Shown piece by piece: positions 19,101 to 34,100 of a stretch of DNA of 64,000 bases (its first letter is position 1; each line of letters opens with the position of its first letter). Made by a program: the position numbers and the translations under genes. Under the pieces are notes generated by a model. That model made no database searches, was not told the DNA's origin, and saw only the letters and a list, made by a program, of their open reading frames with translations. Where the stretch lies: the NCBI GenBank assembly GCA_033239005.1, contig BSQZ01000037.1:3857001-3921000 (forward strand), written 5' to 3'. The DNA comes from Lamellibrachia satsuma. Its lineage: Eukaryota > Annelida > Polychaeta > Sabellida > Siboglinidae.

Positions 19101-22100
19101 AGACACGATTGAAGAATGCTTCGTCCAGGCATGTGCATGGTTAGATCAGTGCGGCAGAAATAGAATCACACTCAACCCAGAGAAGTTCCGATTTGCGCAA
19201 GACATCGTAGAATTCGCGGGATTTACGATCACCCCCGATGAGGTGAGGCCTTGCAGCAAATATCTTGATGCCATCATGCAATTCCCAGTGCCGCGGAATA
19301 TCACAGACGTCAGATCTTGGTTTGGACTTGTAAACCAGGTCAGCTACTACACATCTATGACGGAGAGAATGCGACCATTCAGAGACCTCCTGAAGCCCAA
19401 GTCCCCATTCTATTGGGATGATCAATTGCAGCAATTGTTCGAAGAGTCCAAAGAAGGCATCATTCAGGACATTCAACAAGGAGTGAAGATCTTCGACAAG
19501 GGCAGAAAGACATGCCTGACCACAGACTGGTCCAAAGAAGGAATTGGATTCTTCCTTCTTCAAAAGCATTGTGCCTGCCCCGGTGAAGTGCCATTCTGCT
19601 GCAACGACGGTTGGAAAGTGACACTGGTCGGCAGCCGTTTCACCCACCAGGCTGAATCCAGATACGCACCAATCGAAGGGGAAGCACTAGCCGTAGCTGA
19701 TGCATTAGAGAGGACACGTTACTTTGTGCTCGGCTGTGATGACTTAATTGTGGCCGTAGATCACCAACCCCTACTGAAAGTCCTGGGTGATCGCAAGCTA
19801 GAGTATATCAAGAACCCACGTCTACTTAACCTGAAAGAAAAAACATTGCCTTTCAAATTCAAGTTAATACATATCCCTGGCAAAAGGCACCTCGCCACAG
19901 ATGCCATATCGAGACATCCAACAGGCCCGCTGAAGCCTGATAAACTCTGTCTTCCCGACGACGCCCATGCAGCGTCTGCCGGCATGCCACGAGCCATACT
20001 AAGCATGATACGGATGGAAGCGCCTGACTTTTTGGCCGGCATCAATGCCGAAATAACTGTGGCTGCAGCACATGCTCTGGAGGGGATGGCCGCTGTGACA
20101 TGGAATAAGGTTAGAGAGGCCACAACCAGCGATCCAACAATGTTCAGGCTTCTCGAAACCATTGAAGATGGTATGCCAAACACCAAGCTCCAACTATCTC
20201 CATATTTGAAGGAACACTTCAACTTCCGTGAACACCTATCAACAACAGACGGTGTCGTACTCTACAAGGACAGGGTGCTGATACCACCAGTCCTGCGAGA
20301 AGACATTCTTAAAGCCTTACACGCAGCTCATCAAGGTGTGACATCTATGACGGCGAGGGCCAACGTGTCCGTCTTCTGGCCTGGAATTACAACCGATATT
20401 GCACGCCTGCGCAACAGCTGCATGGACTGCAACTGGATATCACCCAGTCAGCCTAATGCGCAACCCACTACTCCTGTCGACCCCGAGTTTCCGTTTCAAT
20501 GCATATGTGCCGACTACTTCACATACAAAGGAGCTCATTACCTCATTATCGTGGACAGATATTCTAACTGGCCGATAATAAAGAAGACATCAGGCGGGGC
20601 CGCGGGGCTGGTGAAAAGCCTACGGGAGGAATTCATCACCTATGGAATCGCAGAGGAACTCGCCAGCGATGGAGGACCAGAATTTGTGGCAATGGAAACC
20701 CAGGAGTTCCTGAAATCATGGGGTTTCCGACACCGCCTATCATTAGTGGCATACCCGCATTCCAACTGCAGGGCTGAGATTGGCGTGAAATCCTGCAAGC
20801 ATCTGCTGATGCACAATGCAGGCCCAAATGGGGAATTGGATACACCCTCATTTCAGAGAGTCATGCTACAATATAGGAACACCCCCGATCAGGATACAAA
20901 GATGTCTCCAGCCATTATCGTGTTCGGATGCAGCATTAGAGACTTCATTCCTATGCTGCCCGGCCGTTACACACTCCACAAGGTCTGGGTAGACAACTCT
21001 GGCCTGAGAGAATCTGCACTCCGTAAGCGACATACGCGCGCCGAGGAGCGTCTTAGCGAGCACACCAAGCAACTACCCCCTTTACGACTCGGAGATCATG
21101 TGCGCATCCAGAACCAGAGCAGCAATGACCCCAACAAATGGGATAAGACTGGCGTCGTCGTAGAGGTGAAACAACACGATCATAAGGGTGGATGGTTCCG
21201 GCAGGGTGACTCTCCGTAATCGCAAATTCCTAAGGAAGTTCCAGCTGTACAAGCCAATTCGACCATAGCCCCGTCGCCACTCAACAACTACTTACAAATT
21301 CACAGCAAGCTGTACCACCCCAGTGGACCGCCGTTGTCCCAGCAAAGGAAAGCAGCTCAATCCAGCCAGTGTTGTCACACACTATCGACAGGGTGATCCC
21401 AGTGCTTCAACGCACACCACCTGAGCCTCCTGTCAACCCGTCACTAACTGATGAGGGGACGGTCGCCGCCCCTTCTTCACTGCATGCCTCACCAGAACGA
21501 CAACACGCTGGCACCGCTGGAAAAATTACACTGTCAGAAACCGTGAATGAGCCGATCATTCCCGACCCCGGTGCACCACACCCCAGACGATCTATAGTTC
21601 CGCCAAAAAGGTACGACCCAAAGGAATGGATCTTATCCAGCAGAAAATAGTCACCGCAACGCAATACAACGGCTATCATATGGTATATGGTTACACTACC
21701 ACAAGTAATCTTCGCAATCAGCCTGGATCTTAATACGTATCAAGGTCAGACAGCATGGTCCCGTATGTTATCTCGGGTCCATACTAGGGCAGGCGCTAAA
21801 GGCCACCCATTATTCTACTATGCTTTTGTTCTATTTGTGCAACTGTGCTAATTATTTACTTTACATGGTACCATGTACATTTCCCTGATGGACTTTATGG
21901 ACACTATACTCATTGACGTAAGACACTATACCAGTGCTTATGATGCATGTTAGCTCACACATAATTTCTTTGTTTCATTTAGCTTATCTCAATGTTCAAT
22001 AACCTCAAGGGAGGAAGGGCATAGTCCAATATTATATGTATGCGACCTAACTATGTAACATCTGTACCCGATACACTGCTTTTCGCACGTGTGCATTCTT

Positions 22101-25100
22101 GAACATAATAAATCTTGTATTGAGAATGATCTTTATCTACTGTTGTTATTGTCTGTGACTGCCGTAATTGTGTAAGTTTCAGGGACACCATTTGTCCTCA
22201 TTCTTTTGTTATTGTCTGTAGCTGCATTGGTGCTGTGGTTGTGTAAGTTACAGAGCCACCATACTTTTTTTCTCATTATGATGCTATTATCTGTGGCTGC
22301 TGTGGTGCTGTAATTGTGTAAGTTACAGAGACACCGTTTGTCCTCATTCTGTTGTTATTGTCTCTGGCTGCTGTGGTGCTGTGGTTGTGTAAGTTACAGA
22401 GACACCATAATTTTGTTCTCATTATGTTGCTATTGTCTGTGGCTGTTGTGGTGCTGTAATTGTGTAAATTACAGAGACACTATTTGTCCTCACTCTGTTG
22501 TTATTGTCTGTGATCGATGTGGTGCTGTGATATTGTAAGTTACAGAGACACCATTTGTCCTCATTATGTTATTATTTTTTGTGGCTGCTGTGGTGCTGCG
22601 ATAGTGTAAGTTACAGGGACACCATTTGTCCTTGTTCTGTTGTTATTTTTGTGGCTGCTGTGGTGCTGTGATTGTGTATGTTCCAGGTACACCATTTGTC
22701 CTTGCTCTGTTGTTATTTTTTGTGGCCGCTGTGGTGCTGCGATTGTGTAAGTAACAGGGACACCATTTGTCCTCATTCTGTTATTTTTGTGGCTGCTGTG
22801 GTGCTGTGATTGTGTATGTTACAGGTACACCATTTGTCCTTGTTCTGTTGTTATTTTTTTGTGGCTGCTGTGGTGCTGCGATTGTGTAAGTAACAGGGAC
22901 ACCATTTGTCCTCATTCTGTTATTTTTGTGGCTGCTGTGGTGCTGTGATTGTGTATGTTACAGGTACACCATTTGTCCTTGTTCTGTTGTTATTTTTTGT
23001 GGCTGCTGTGGTGCTGTGATTGTGTAAGTAACAGGGACACCATTTGTCCTTGTTCTGTTGTTATTTTTTGTGGCTGCTGTGGTGCTGCAATTGTGTAAGT
23101 AACAGGGACACCATTTGTCCTTGTTCTGTTGTTATTTTTTGTGGCTGCTGTGGTGCTGTGATTGTGTAATTAACAGGGACACCATTTGTCCTTGTTCTGT
23201 TGTTATTTTTGTGGCTGCTGTGGTGCTGCGATTGTGTAAGTAACAGGGACACCATTTGTCCTCATTCTGTTATTTTTGTGGCTGCTGTGGTGCTGTGATT
23301 GTGTATGTTACAGGGACACCATTTGTCCTTGTTCTGTAGCCCAGTATGTCTAATCACTACTTCTCTGTTCTGAAACTTTTGGGCACATACACTTTTCAAA
23401 ACATTCAAGTTTTGCAACCTAATTAGACTTGCATAGTACAAGAAATTAAATATCAACTTACAACTGCAACATCGAAGCAGCCCCTATCACATGATGTCTC
23501 TACATTCTGTCGAACGCTCTCAGCAACATGGCAGTCAACGTTCACGGGATCTCGTGCAGTCGGCGATAAAAACTCACTGCAACAAACAACCAATCAAAGC
23601 TCATTAAAAGGTAAGATGATGTTCTTATATAGCACAAAACTGCTATCAAAGCAAGTGTGGAGGATGCATATATCCATGTTTGGCTATGTGTTTCGCATGC
23701 CTGGATACCCCTGCACAACCGGCCCTGCAGTTTGCGGTTGTTGGGTCAAACCAATACAGGGGAAAGAGTTGGCTGGCACACAACCAACTTACTTGATATG
23801 CTGCGGTCAGACCTCAGAGACAGGCATCGCGCTGCTGGCGAGACCTTGTGAGGCTCAGAGAAACGGCAACTGTTCGAATGAGATGGTGTGAACTAAGGGT
23901 GGACTGGTTGTGACATTAAAATTATTTCTGTCACAATACTACTCAACCAATCAATATATAGCACTTGTCCTTAAATTAATTTAAACCCATCACGAATCAG
24001 GATCGTTGATGTTCAAATCTGTAATGCGTGAATAGTTTGAGTAAAATGCGCAGTCAGTCAATGCCTGCCTATGTACGGGGGCTAGACGGCCCACCCTTGT
24101 CACTAGTCTGGAATGCAGCAGAGCAGTGTCAGGTAACGGGACGCTAACGGTACACAGAACCCATCTCCTTATATGGTGTCACAGCGCAAAGCAACGCAGC
24201 CAGCAGACTTCAATTGCTGGCAGCTCATGGAAGCAGTGTTTACGTCGTTGTTCTTTTGTTAAGTTTTCCCACCCTCCTTCCCCAACTTCTCCTCCACAAG
24301 TGCCGATTTTGTTGGATCTACAGTGGTGGTGGTTTCTGGGCCCCACATTTATTACGCTTAACTAGTTAATTATTGGCAATCCCCATCGACCGATATGTTC
24401 AACTCATTGTTACTAGAAAAGGGGAATTGCTTTTAATATCTAGTTAGGTCATCGGCAATGCCCATTGTCATGCATATCACTGTTTTACTATATTAGTTTA
24501 CTATTATTAGTTTAAAGGGCATTGCTATTTTACCAACCATAATTATTATGTGTTTTTTCTATTGCTACATAAACTTTGTAATATGCAGCAGGCCCCACCA
24601 ATACACACTTAATCCAACAACGGCACTATATGACACAACGGTACAGTGAGTAAAAAATATTTCTTACTCATATATTTCATGTACAGTCTGGCGAACATCC
24701 TTCTCAGCAATGTACTTCAGCCGCTGACAAGCCATCCAGAATCTGCAGACGGTCAAAATCAAAGTGAGCAAATGGCAAAGTCATAACATTTGAACCATTT
24801 CAGTCAATGCCATAGGCATACATTAGAAAATGGTTGTGACTGTCTGGTCATGATGCATCTAACATGTGTCATAAGTAGTTTGTTAGCTGTCTCAGTTTGT
24901 TAAAGATTTAATATTTATATGTATACATTTGTAATTTGAAATTTTCAATATCAATAAATTATTATGATTAATTTTGTTGAAGTTGGATCATTCTGGGAGA
25001 GGCATTCAGCAGGACCCAACTTTAAAAAATGTTTCCGTCATGACATTCTTGTATGTTTCTTGCCTCTGTTTATGGTGTCACACATAGGCCAGCTGTAACG

Positions 25101-28100
25101 AATGCCCTAGCATATTTCCACCATATAAGATTTAAGAAGATTTAACTAGATTGCCATGCAAGGCAAAGGCCATGATGGCAAGTGGACAAATAAGCCATTG
25201 GCTTATCGAGAGTCCAACATTTTTAATCTATGTGTAATCCGCCCTCCTGAGATATATGTCAACCTTGTTTTTAAACATACGGTAAATATGGCCATATTTA
25301 CCATGCCAGTAGTATATATACCACCACAGAATACTTTATACAAAATACTTTTAAAGTTTCATACATTAAAGTTGCAAAATTTGATAATGTTATGAAAAAA
25401 ATCACATTATATAAATGTATAAACTATATATATTGTACCTCATTGACCACTCAAATGTGTTTCAATGAACCACACTTTAAAAAAGTATAATTTGACCGTT
25501 ACGTGTTTATAAATATCGACCTTACCATTCAGTATATTCGCAAACAATTGGTCCATTAAGAAATATTTGGGTGGTCGTTATAATATAGTTCATACTATAC
25601 CATAACTTGATTTCATGATAAAAAAAACGATCAGACTTATGCCTTTAAAATTGATACTGCATGCAAGAAAAACCATGCCAGTAGTATATATATATACCAC
25701 CAAGCCCTCCTAATATATGAGTGTTATGACTGAGCTACAATCTGTACCACCCTGCTGAGACAGCTAAAACACCTACTTGAGATTCTCGCTGCTAAACTCC
25801 TTCTCAAGGAAGCGTTCGAAGTGTTCCCGACCTGCTGTGTCATTCAGCAGTTCGTGGATGGAGAACGCCCACCGCCTGACCCGCCGCTGTGGGATGTCTC
25901 GCCTGCAACAAGCCGTAAAGGTATGTTCTTATACAGCGTTGTATCCAGTCCTTGGAACTGCTCAAAGCGCTTTACACGTCACCACCTGGCAGATGTGTTC
26001 ATTCCAACGCCAACTCGATTTCTATGGGAAGCATTCAGCCATGCTGCAATTACTATGTGAATGCTATTCGTTCACATATGCACCTCTGTCTATAGCCAAG
26101 TATTCACTTATACAGCTGAGTGAACTGTGGCAACGTGGAGTGAATGAAATTGCCCAAGTTTTGAAACAGCAGCAAGAGGATTCGAAACTGGGTTCTCTCA
26201 ATTGAGGGTCCAATGTTTTAACCCCTGAGCCACTGTGTCACGCCAAGCCATACTTCATTTACTGAGTAGATTTATTGAGCTGTCTAATGCGGTACAACAA
26301 TCTGTCGGTAAATTGAAGCATAGCATTGTGCGTGGTTTATGACAGAACAACTGACCGATGCATCTTGGGAGCCTACCAGAGGCCAGGGACCATCCCTACC
26401 AAGGGCCTGGGGGAATGAAAGCTGACCAATTAAAAGGTTCATCCCCTCACCGCAGGGGGCCTCTGACCAATTACAAGCATTAACCCTGCTGTGGGAGCTG
26501 GCAGCACCCCTTATATTCCCTCACTGCAGAGGGTGTCTGACCAATCAGAAGCATTATCCCAGCAGTGGGATCTGGCAACATCCATTCCTTGGGCCATCTT
26601 TGTCTCGTAGCATGGACAAGGAAACACGTCACCCACCAACCAGCCCCCTTTCTCCGCAACCTTTCAAAAACAAACAATAAATTATCATTTCAAAAATGCC
26701 TGGGGGCATTTGTTCTAAACACTTCGTTTTGGGTTGGCTGGACACCCAGGGGGATGCAGACCCCAGGATTCTCTGGTCATGTGGCCACAGTCACATGATC
26801 ATGATCATGTAGCTGGCCCAGGGCCGCAGTCTGGTCATGTGAAATATCCGGGTCTCTCGCATCCTCAGGGCGCGCTAACCAACCCCCTTTCTCGACCTTT
26901 CCAAAAAGATATGGTGGCCAGCATTTCCAAAGGGATGGCTGGACACCCAGAGGGATGCAGATCCCAGGATCTCTGGTCATGTGAGCGCAGTCACATGATC
27001 ATGATCAAGTAGCTGGCCCAGGACAGCAGTCCGGTCACGTGAAAGCTGGCCCCAGAGAGATCTGACCGCACTGTCCCATTTTATTGCCAAGATGAATAAT
27101 AAATACGAAGCTTTTATCACATGAGTCGTTGTGTTGTTCTGTCATAAACTGGCATATTTTATTTAATCAACAAATCATGTATTTTATAAAATATTAAGAC
27201 ATGAAACGTCACGATAATAAATCCACTTACATCGATGACTCAACTTCCCAGAAGTCTGTGTTATCCGAGATCCACGGATTCGATGGATCGGGTTGTGTTA
27301 TAAATGGGTCGAACTCGGCATACTGCTGGTAATACGATAAATAGCTGAAAGAAAGATGTAAAACATTTAAACATTTAACTGCATGTAGGCGGGAACCTTT
27401 TTACTGGATTACTGAATATAGCTAGATTTGATGCATCATATTATATTCTGATACATTACAGTTAATGTCTTTTTTAGAGCACTTAATATAGAAATAATTC
27501 TGCTGTGTAAATAAAAAAATTAACCAAAAAAAGTCCATGTCTAAATAAAGTTACCCAATTCATGGGTTCAACATACCAGTTTTCCCGAGACATCATTTCC
27601 CAGTTTTGTTCATTTTTAATAACTGACTTGGAATGTATTTCACACAAAAATTACTTTATATGGTGTGCATCTTATGATGGAAACTGCATTCATAGATTAT
27701 GATGGAACATGACGTCGTCCTACCAAGACGTCATTCTCATTTATAGATTATGATGGAACGTGACGTCGTCCTACCAAGACGTCATTCTCATTTATACTGA
27801 GGAAGCCATCTTGAAAAAATAAGCGAAAGACAGGTAATAAAAATGTTTGGATATGATAATAACAACGTACTGCAGTATTATAATACAAAATTAATCTGAA
27901 GAATATATAACAGTATGCTGCGACATCATCAGTTTTAATTGGACTTTGAGTTAAAAAACACATAAATCATTATAGAAAATGTAGGATGTTAATAATCAGC
28001 TTGTTAGCTAAGTAAAATAAGCCCTTGTCAGAATATCTACAAATGCAAATGCAGTTTATATTTCATTGTAAACAAACATTAATGATGCATGCAAAGATTT

Positions 28101-31100
28101 AATGATGGGAGCTGCAATGAGCGCCCCCTAGTGTTAGTATCCACACTCACCTCTCAGCTACTTTCGATACTTTTACTCGCCGCTTTTCGAGCATTGTTCG
28201 CAGTTTGTGTATCTAAGACATACAAGATGCAGGAAGGCTGGTACAGGTGATGCTATTACATGATATAACTGCATAATTGTCTGAATGGAACAATTCTTTA
28301 CAGGTGCACAAATGTTTCAGTTTCGCTTTCTCTTTAGTGCTATGAACACTCCACTTTCACTTCTTTTTAGTGTATTCAAAAATTATTAAATTTTTATGCT
28401 CTCTTCAGAGCTGCATGAACATTTCAGTTTCACGTTCTTTTTAGTGCAGTGTAAAAGTTTTGGTTTTATGTTTTTAACTTTTACGTGCAGAGGTTTCTGT
28501 TTTACTTTCTCTGCTACCATTCCCATCCCATAAGGTTTCTGTTTTACTTTCTCTGCTACCATTCCCATCCCATAAGTGGCAATGAGGCAATGACGAATAA
28601 AATGGGATGAATATAAGGAAGAAGGAATGGGACTTACATCTTTTAGTCCCAAGAAAGACTTGGGTGTACTCACGTCAGACCTGATGCCGTCTGATGGGTT
28701 TCTGAGATCTGTCTCCGATACGCTTGGACTGATCCGTCCTCCAGGAACGTTGTAGTTTGGCTGAAACACATCGTAACTATGAAAGACTACTGTTTGGAAC
28801 ATGCCCAATACGTAATAACTTTATTTAAACACCATCAAATCCGAGGCTAAATCCCCGTTCACGGGTGTGGACATACATAAAATTAAAATTATATATATAT
28901 GAAAGATTAAAAAGACAAAAGAAACCACAATAGACAATAAAATAATATAAAGTGGTTACTACTTTGTAAATACTAATGCTTGGGACACATGCATAAAATT
29001 GTAGAAACAGTGAAAAAAAGATAAATAAATAAAATTTAAATATATACACTACATCGTATAAAACATAGAAGTCAGTTTAAAAATGAAAATGTCTTTAATG
29101 TCTTTTTGAACTGTGCGCGATTCCCAGTGTTCCATAGTGTGGCTGGTAAAGCGTTCCACATCGTCGGGCCAGCGCACGCAAACGTTCGGCGGCCGTACTG
29201 TTCAAGGTTCACACATGAAACGTGCAGAAGTAGATTGCCAGCAGAGCGTAGGGAGTGGCGTGGTGTATGATGATGCACCATTGCAATACACTGAACAATT
29301 TGCTTATCTACTTTTGTTTTAATATTGCAATACACTGAGAATACAAGTTTTCATTACTTAATGCATAGTTGTAAAGTTTTAAATGCTTAATGAAAACCAT
29401 GTTCCAAGCTCATTTTTAAGTGACGTGTGTCACTTTATTGACTGTATTAACAAACACATAATTGCGAATATAACTTTGGATCCCAAGATGAACATAGCAC
29501 ATCTGTTAGTAACAAGACTTCAGGTATATCCTTTCACATCACACTATGTACTTGTACATGTGTTCAATAAACTTTCATTCATTCACTGAGCAATTTGTTT
29601 ACTTTAATTCATTTCCATATTATGCAACACAACGAGCAATATGCTTATTTAAATTTATTTTGATATTGCATTTTAATATTTTGCATGATACGATTTGTTT
29701 ATATCTGCATTTCTGCAAAATACACAATGTGGAAGTCTGCATAAGTAATTTTATCAGGTTTATTTTAATTTCATTTTATATACTGACCATGGCCACATCA
29801 TCACCAGGGTAATCAACTGTGGCCCATTTATAGCACACAGAAATGTGACATTTCAGGGTGTATTGCCTTATATGGAAGTGACCTACCTTAGTTACCGTGA
29901 AGGGGTTGTTCACCTTGCATGCCTTCTTGATGTCTATCTCTGTTGTATTCACACATCCAGGCTGTTCAAACATTCGAGGCAACATTTTTAAACAAACATT
30001 TAATGACGACAATCAACTTTCAATAACAGGAGAACAATTATAGCAATTCAAACATTCATTAATAATGCATTCATCTAACTTAGTTTTGCAACTTGTCTTT
30101 GTAATGTTTAATGTTTATTAATTTATATAGCACCAAATCTATATAATCTTGTACAGTTTATATCAGCTGTATCATTATATTGAGAACAATGCCATCTAAT
30201 AATTTCATTATTTTTTGTTACATGTACAATCACCCGATGGTACCTCAAAATAATTAAATAAATGATGTCAAAAACTATGTAATGATGGTCTAGTTATCAT
30301 CATATTATGAAGCCTAGTTTGGCTACTAAGGAAAGTATGTGACCTATACTTCATCATTCATCATTCTACATTTCCTAATAATTTTTTTATTATTTTACAT
30401 ACATCATCTTTGATCAATATGAAAGTAAAACAAACCATAACCCATAGAGTGTATGCTGCTCTTAGATAGGTATTACTATTGTGTTGTGTTCCCAAGCAAC
30501 AAAAGATATTCATTGTAGAAAACAGGTCTTATTAAGGACTTAGCTTCAAGCTAAACGTATTGGCCCTCAAGGTCATGCCACGCAGTGGCTTCATTCCACC
30601 GTATTTATCATTTTATTCATTAACTAAACTGCAATGTGTACTTACTGCAGGCCTATGGACATCCCAGAATGCCCTCTCTTGACTGTCTAGAACCTTCCGT
30701 TCCAACTTATCCCTCTTCTTGTCAACCCTGTAGTGACACAAGGAAAACGTTTTGATGCGATCGTTCTTACAATTTCCCATTTGTCAAACCAAAGCAAAAA
30801 TGGTCAAAGTTATTTTTGACACTGTGGACAAAACAACAAAGACATCCTGTTTTGTGGCAAACATGCATGATAACTATTCACATTTAAGAGTTGATACAGT
30901 TGACCTCACTATTAAGGTCTTCCTTGAGACTGGACCAAAGTGACCTAAGTAGCAAGTTGACCGTATTAGCAGGACTATATGTCCTATATCTTACTGTTAT
31001 TGAAATAATTTAGGACTGTCCCAGCTTTATAATGGTGGCGAGTTGGCTGTATTACTAAGATGACCGTAAAGCGAGGTTCAACTGTACCTTTGAATTAAAC

Positions 31101-34100
31101 TGTTTTATTTTCAGAAAAACAGTGTAAATCAAATGTTTTTGACAATTTCTAGAAACACATCAGACCATAACAATGTTTTCTAATGGGCATGACGGCAACC
31201 CAACTCCTTTGTCCCACATTATTTCAGTTGAGGTTTGACATCCAAAACCACCATTGCAGATCACAGGACAGCAGACATAAAATCTTATGTGTAAAAATTT
31301 ATATTTTCAGGTAGGAAATACCGCTTTTTCCCATGGTCCACTTTCCCGCATGTTGATTTTTTTTATTCTGTTTTACAGTCAAATCTATTTATTTGTCGCA
31401 ATCGAAGCCATTCTAGGCAGATGTTATTTCTATGGTCTCAATGATTTCATTTTCTCGTGGATACATTTACTGCCAACGAAAACAGCCAATCAATATGGCA
31501 ACTCATAAAAACAATGTGTGTCTGCTAAAAACCGACTATGGTTGAGCAGAAGATGAAATTTTCCCGCTTGCTATAGGCATTTTCCCGCTTTCCATGGACA
31601 TTTTCCTGCCTTCTCTGGACTTTTCCCCACTTTCCATGAGCAGATATTGACACCTACATGTACGTAACACGCCAGATAATTGTTTTGTACTGCAACATCA
31701 CACCCCATTTGACGGCAGCAAGGTTCATGCCAGGCTTGTACAACTGTGCAGGAAACTGACCAAGAATTCACACAGGCCCACTCACTTGGCTTGTGCTTCT
31801 GCTTGCATAAAGATAAACTCCCACTTGCGTGAAAACATCTTCTGTAGCCGTGCCAGGTTCTCCGCCTCATAGTCCGCCAGCTCCAGTCGTTGTTTGTTCT
31901 GCATTGTTCGCTTGCATAAATAAACAGCTGCAAGCAACAAGGTCAAGGTTAATGAATGCACTTGCAAAGCAACTCCAAATAATTAATTGAGAAAACAGTC
32001 GTGGAAATGCTTAAAAAAATTTAATGATGTTCAAAAATGCTTTACATCTCAAGCAGCAATCAAAGCGTCTAGCTCTACACTGAAGCAAACTTAATGTTAG
32101 AGTTAAAGGTAAAAAGGTAAAGTGAGTTAGCACTGTAACCGGTCATTACAACCATTCAAAGTGCTTTACACTTCACCCCCAGCAGACCTGCTCATTCTAA
32201 CGTCAACTCGACTTCTCTCAGAACCATTCACTAACATGGTTTATCTTTTATTGCATTTTAATTATTTAATTATTTTTATTACTTAATTTTAAAGCAGCGT
32301 TTACTCAGTATTTAACTGATACTTTATTTTACATAAGTTATTTCTTTACAAATATATATGTAAATTCCGTATTGTATCCTTTTTTGTAGCGATTATGTTT
32401 TACAAATGTTGTATTTTAAGGGCATCTGAACAGTTTTTCTATCCAGATATATGGCACTATACAAATAACAGTTATTATTATTATTATTCAGCCATGCTGT
32501 AATTACTGCACAAAGACTGTTCGTTCATATATATCCACCTCTGTCTATCATAAGGTATTCACTCAGCTGTATTTCTACAGCTGAGAGAACTGAGGTAACG
32601 TGGAGTGAACAAAATTGCCCAAGCTTCAAAACAGCAGGACGCAGAATTGAACACTGGTTCTCTCAATTCAGAGCACAAAGTTCAAACCACTATGCTAGTG
32701 AGTTCCTCCTGCAGGCCAATATATAAACATTATCATGTTTCTCCAGGCTTGTTTGTTATGCAGAGTGTGATACGTACCATACTCCGTGTTTTCCGGCTCT
32801 CCACACTTGGAGGGCCAGAAGCAGGGCGTCTGTAACAGAGCAACATGTCAGCATATATCACAACACTAGTTATCGGTAGTAAAATCACACAATCTTGGTG
32901 TTTTAAACTCATCCTGTCTAATGTCCATTGTCAGCATACATACTAGTTAGTGATGCCACGGTTCCAGAGGTAATAGGTAACGCAAGTATTGCTTCTATAT
33001 GCCAGACCTGGATCAAACCATCACAACACTAGTTATCAGTAGTAAAGTCACACAATCTTGGCATTCTAAAGAATCTAAACTCATCCTGTCTAATGCATGT
33101 TTAGTGATTAAAATTCTGTAGTTTCTCATCTTGAAATAAAAAATTTCAGTTACGTGGATTTTTTCCCAGTTTCCTATACTTGAATCTTGACAGACATGCA
33201 ACGTCAATAAATGATCATTGAGAACTCTACAGATCCATGAAAACTAGAACCATAACAGCATTAATACCAGTATACATAATACAGCTACACAAGGAAAATA
33301 TACGATATTGTTAAATATCTTGTCACACCATATATACATAAGACGCATGTACAGTAAGTGTATAACACCAATTTTATTGTCTGGATGCAGAAAGAGTTGT
33401 TGGTGAGTGAATATTTGTGGTTAAAGACTTTTACAATCATTTCAAGAAAAATCAAACCTATCTAGTTTCTACTACTTCATGCGAGCTCGTTTGTGTAAAT
33501 GTGTTATTTAGTTTTGATGAAATCATCGGATAAACTATTAAATTAGTCATTAGGCAACTTCGCACATAACAGTGGTGCCTCGCAGTGGCCGCAAACCAGC
33601 CATAGAAATGTGCTGCCACCTAATGGCTGTCCCACTTACTAGTAACTACCACCATTGCATCATTCAATCCAGCAGACACAACAAGGTATGACATAAGACA
33701 AACTATGAGCGTCACTTACTTGGAATCGGTAATAAGTGTTGTCGTTTTTCACTGTGAGTATGTGATCATCGATCGGGAAGAAGTAGCCATAGGAAGCCAT
33801 TATGTGAGCAAGATGAAGGGCCTCTGCTACAAACACAACAATCAAGTCAAAATAATAGGCGACTAACACAGAAAAACAGCCAAAACATCCCACCATCATG
33901 ATAAACCAAGATAATTTATCACTACTTTCGAAAATCTATGCAATTGGTGTATTTGCCAAAAAAACATGTTTAGAGGAAAACGGCCTGGTGGCATTTTTTA
34001 CATTTTTACAGTTATTATGTACATTACCATAACCGTTGATAACGTTAAAAATTCAAACCTATCCCAGAAACACTAGTTCCCAGAAACATGTTGACCCAAA

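Larger units (their letters stand above)
16619..22139 (+). mobile_element. Ty3/Gypsy LTR retrotransposon, decayed
   Basis: A 5,521-bp element antisense to the host gene. Both LTRs are 118 bp (16619-16736, 22022-22139) and differ at three positions by eye. The target duplication ctgtt is at 16614-16618 and 22140-22144. A polypurine tract (22007-22019) lies just before the 3' LTR. Internal order: Gag N-terminal Cys motif, Gag, aspartic protease, reverse transcriptase, RNase H, integrase. Frame breaks near 17050, 19030, 19077 and 21185 make it non-functional. The style of Gag-Pol recalls Gypsy elements from cnidarians and lophotrochozoans. Confidence 0.93.
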
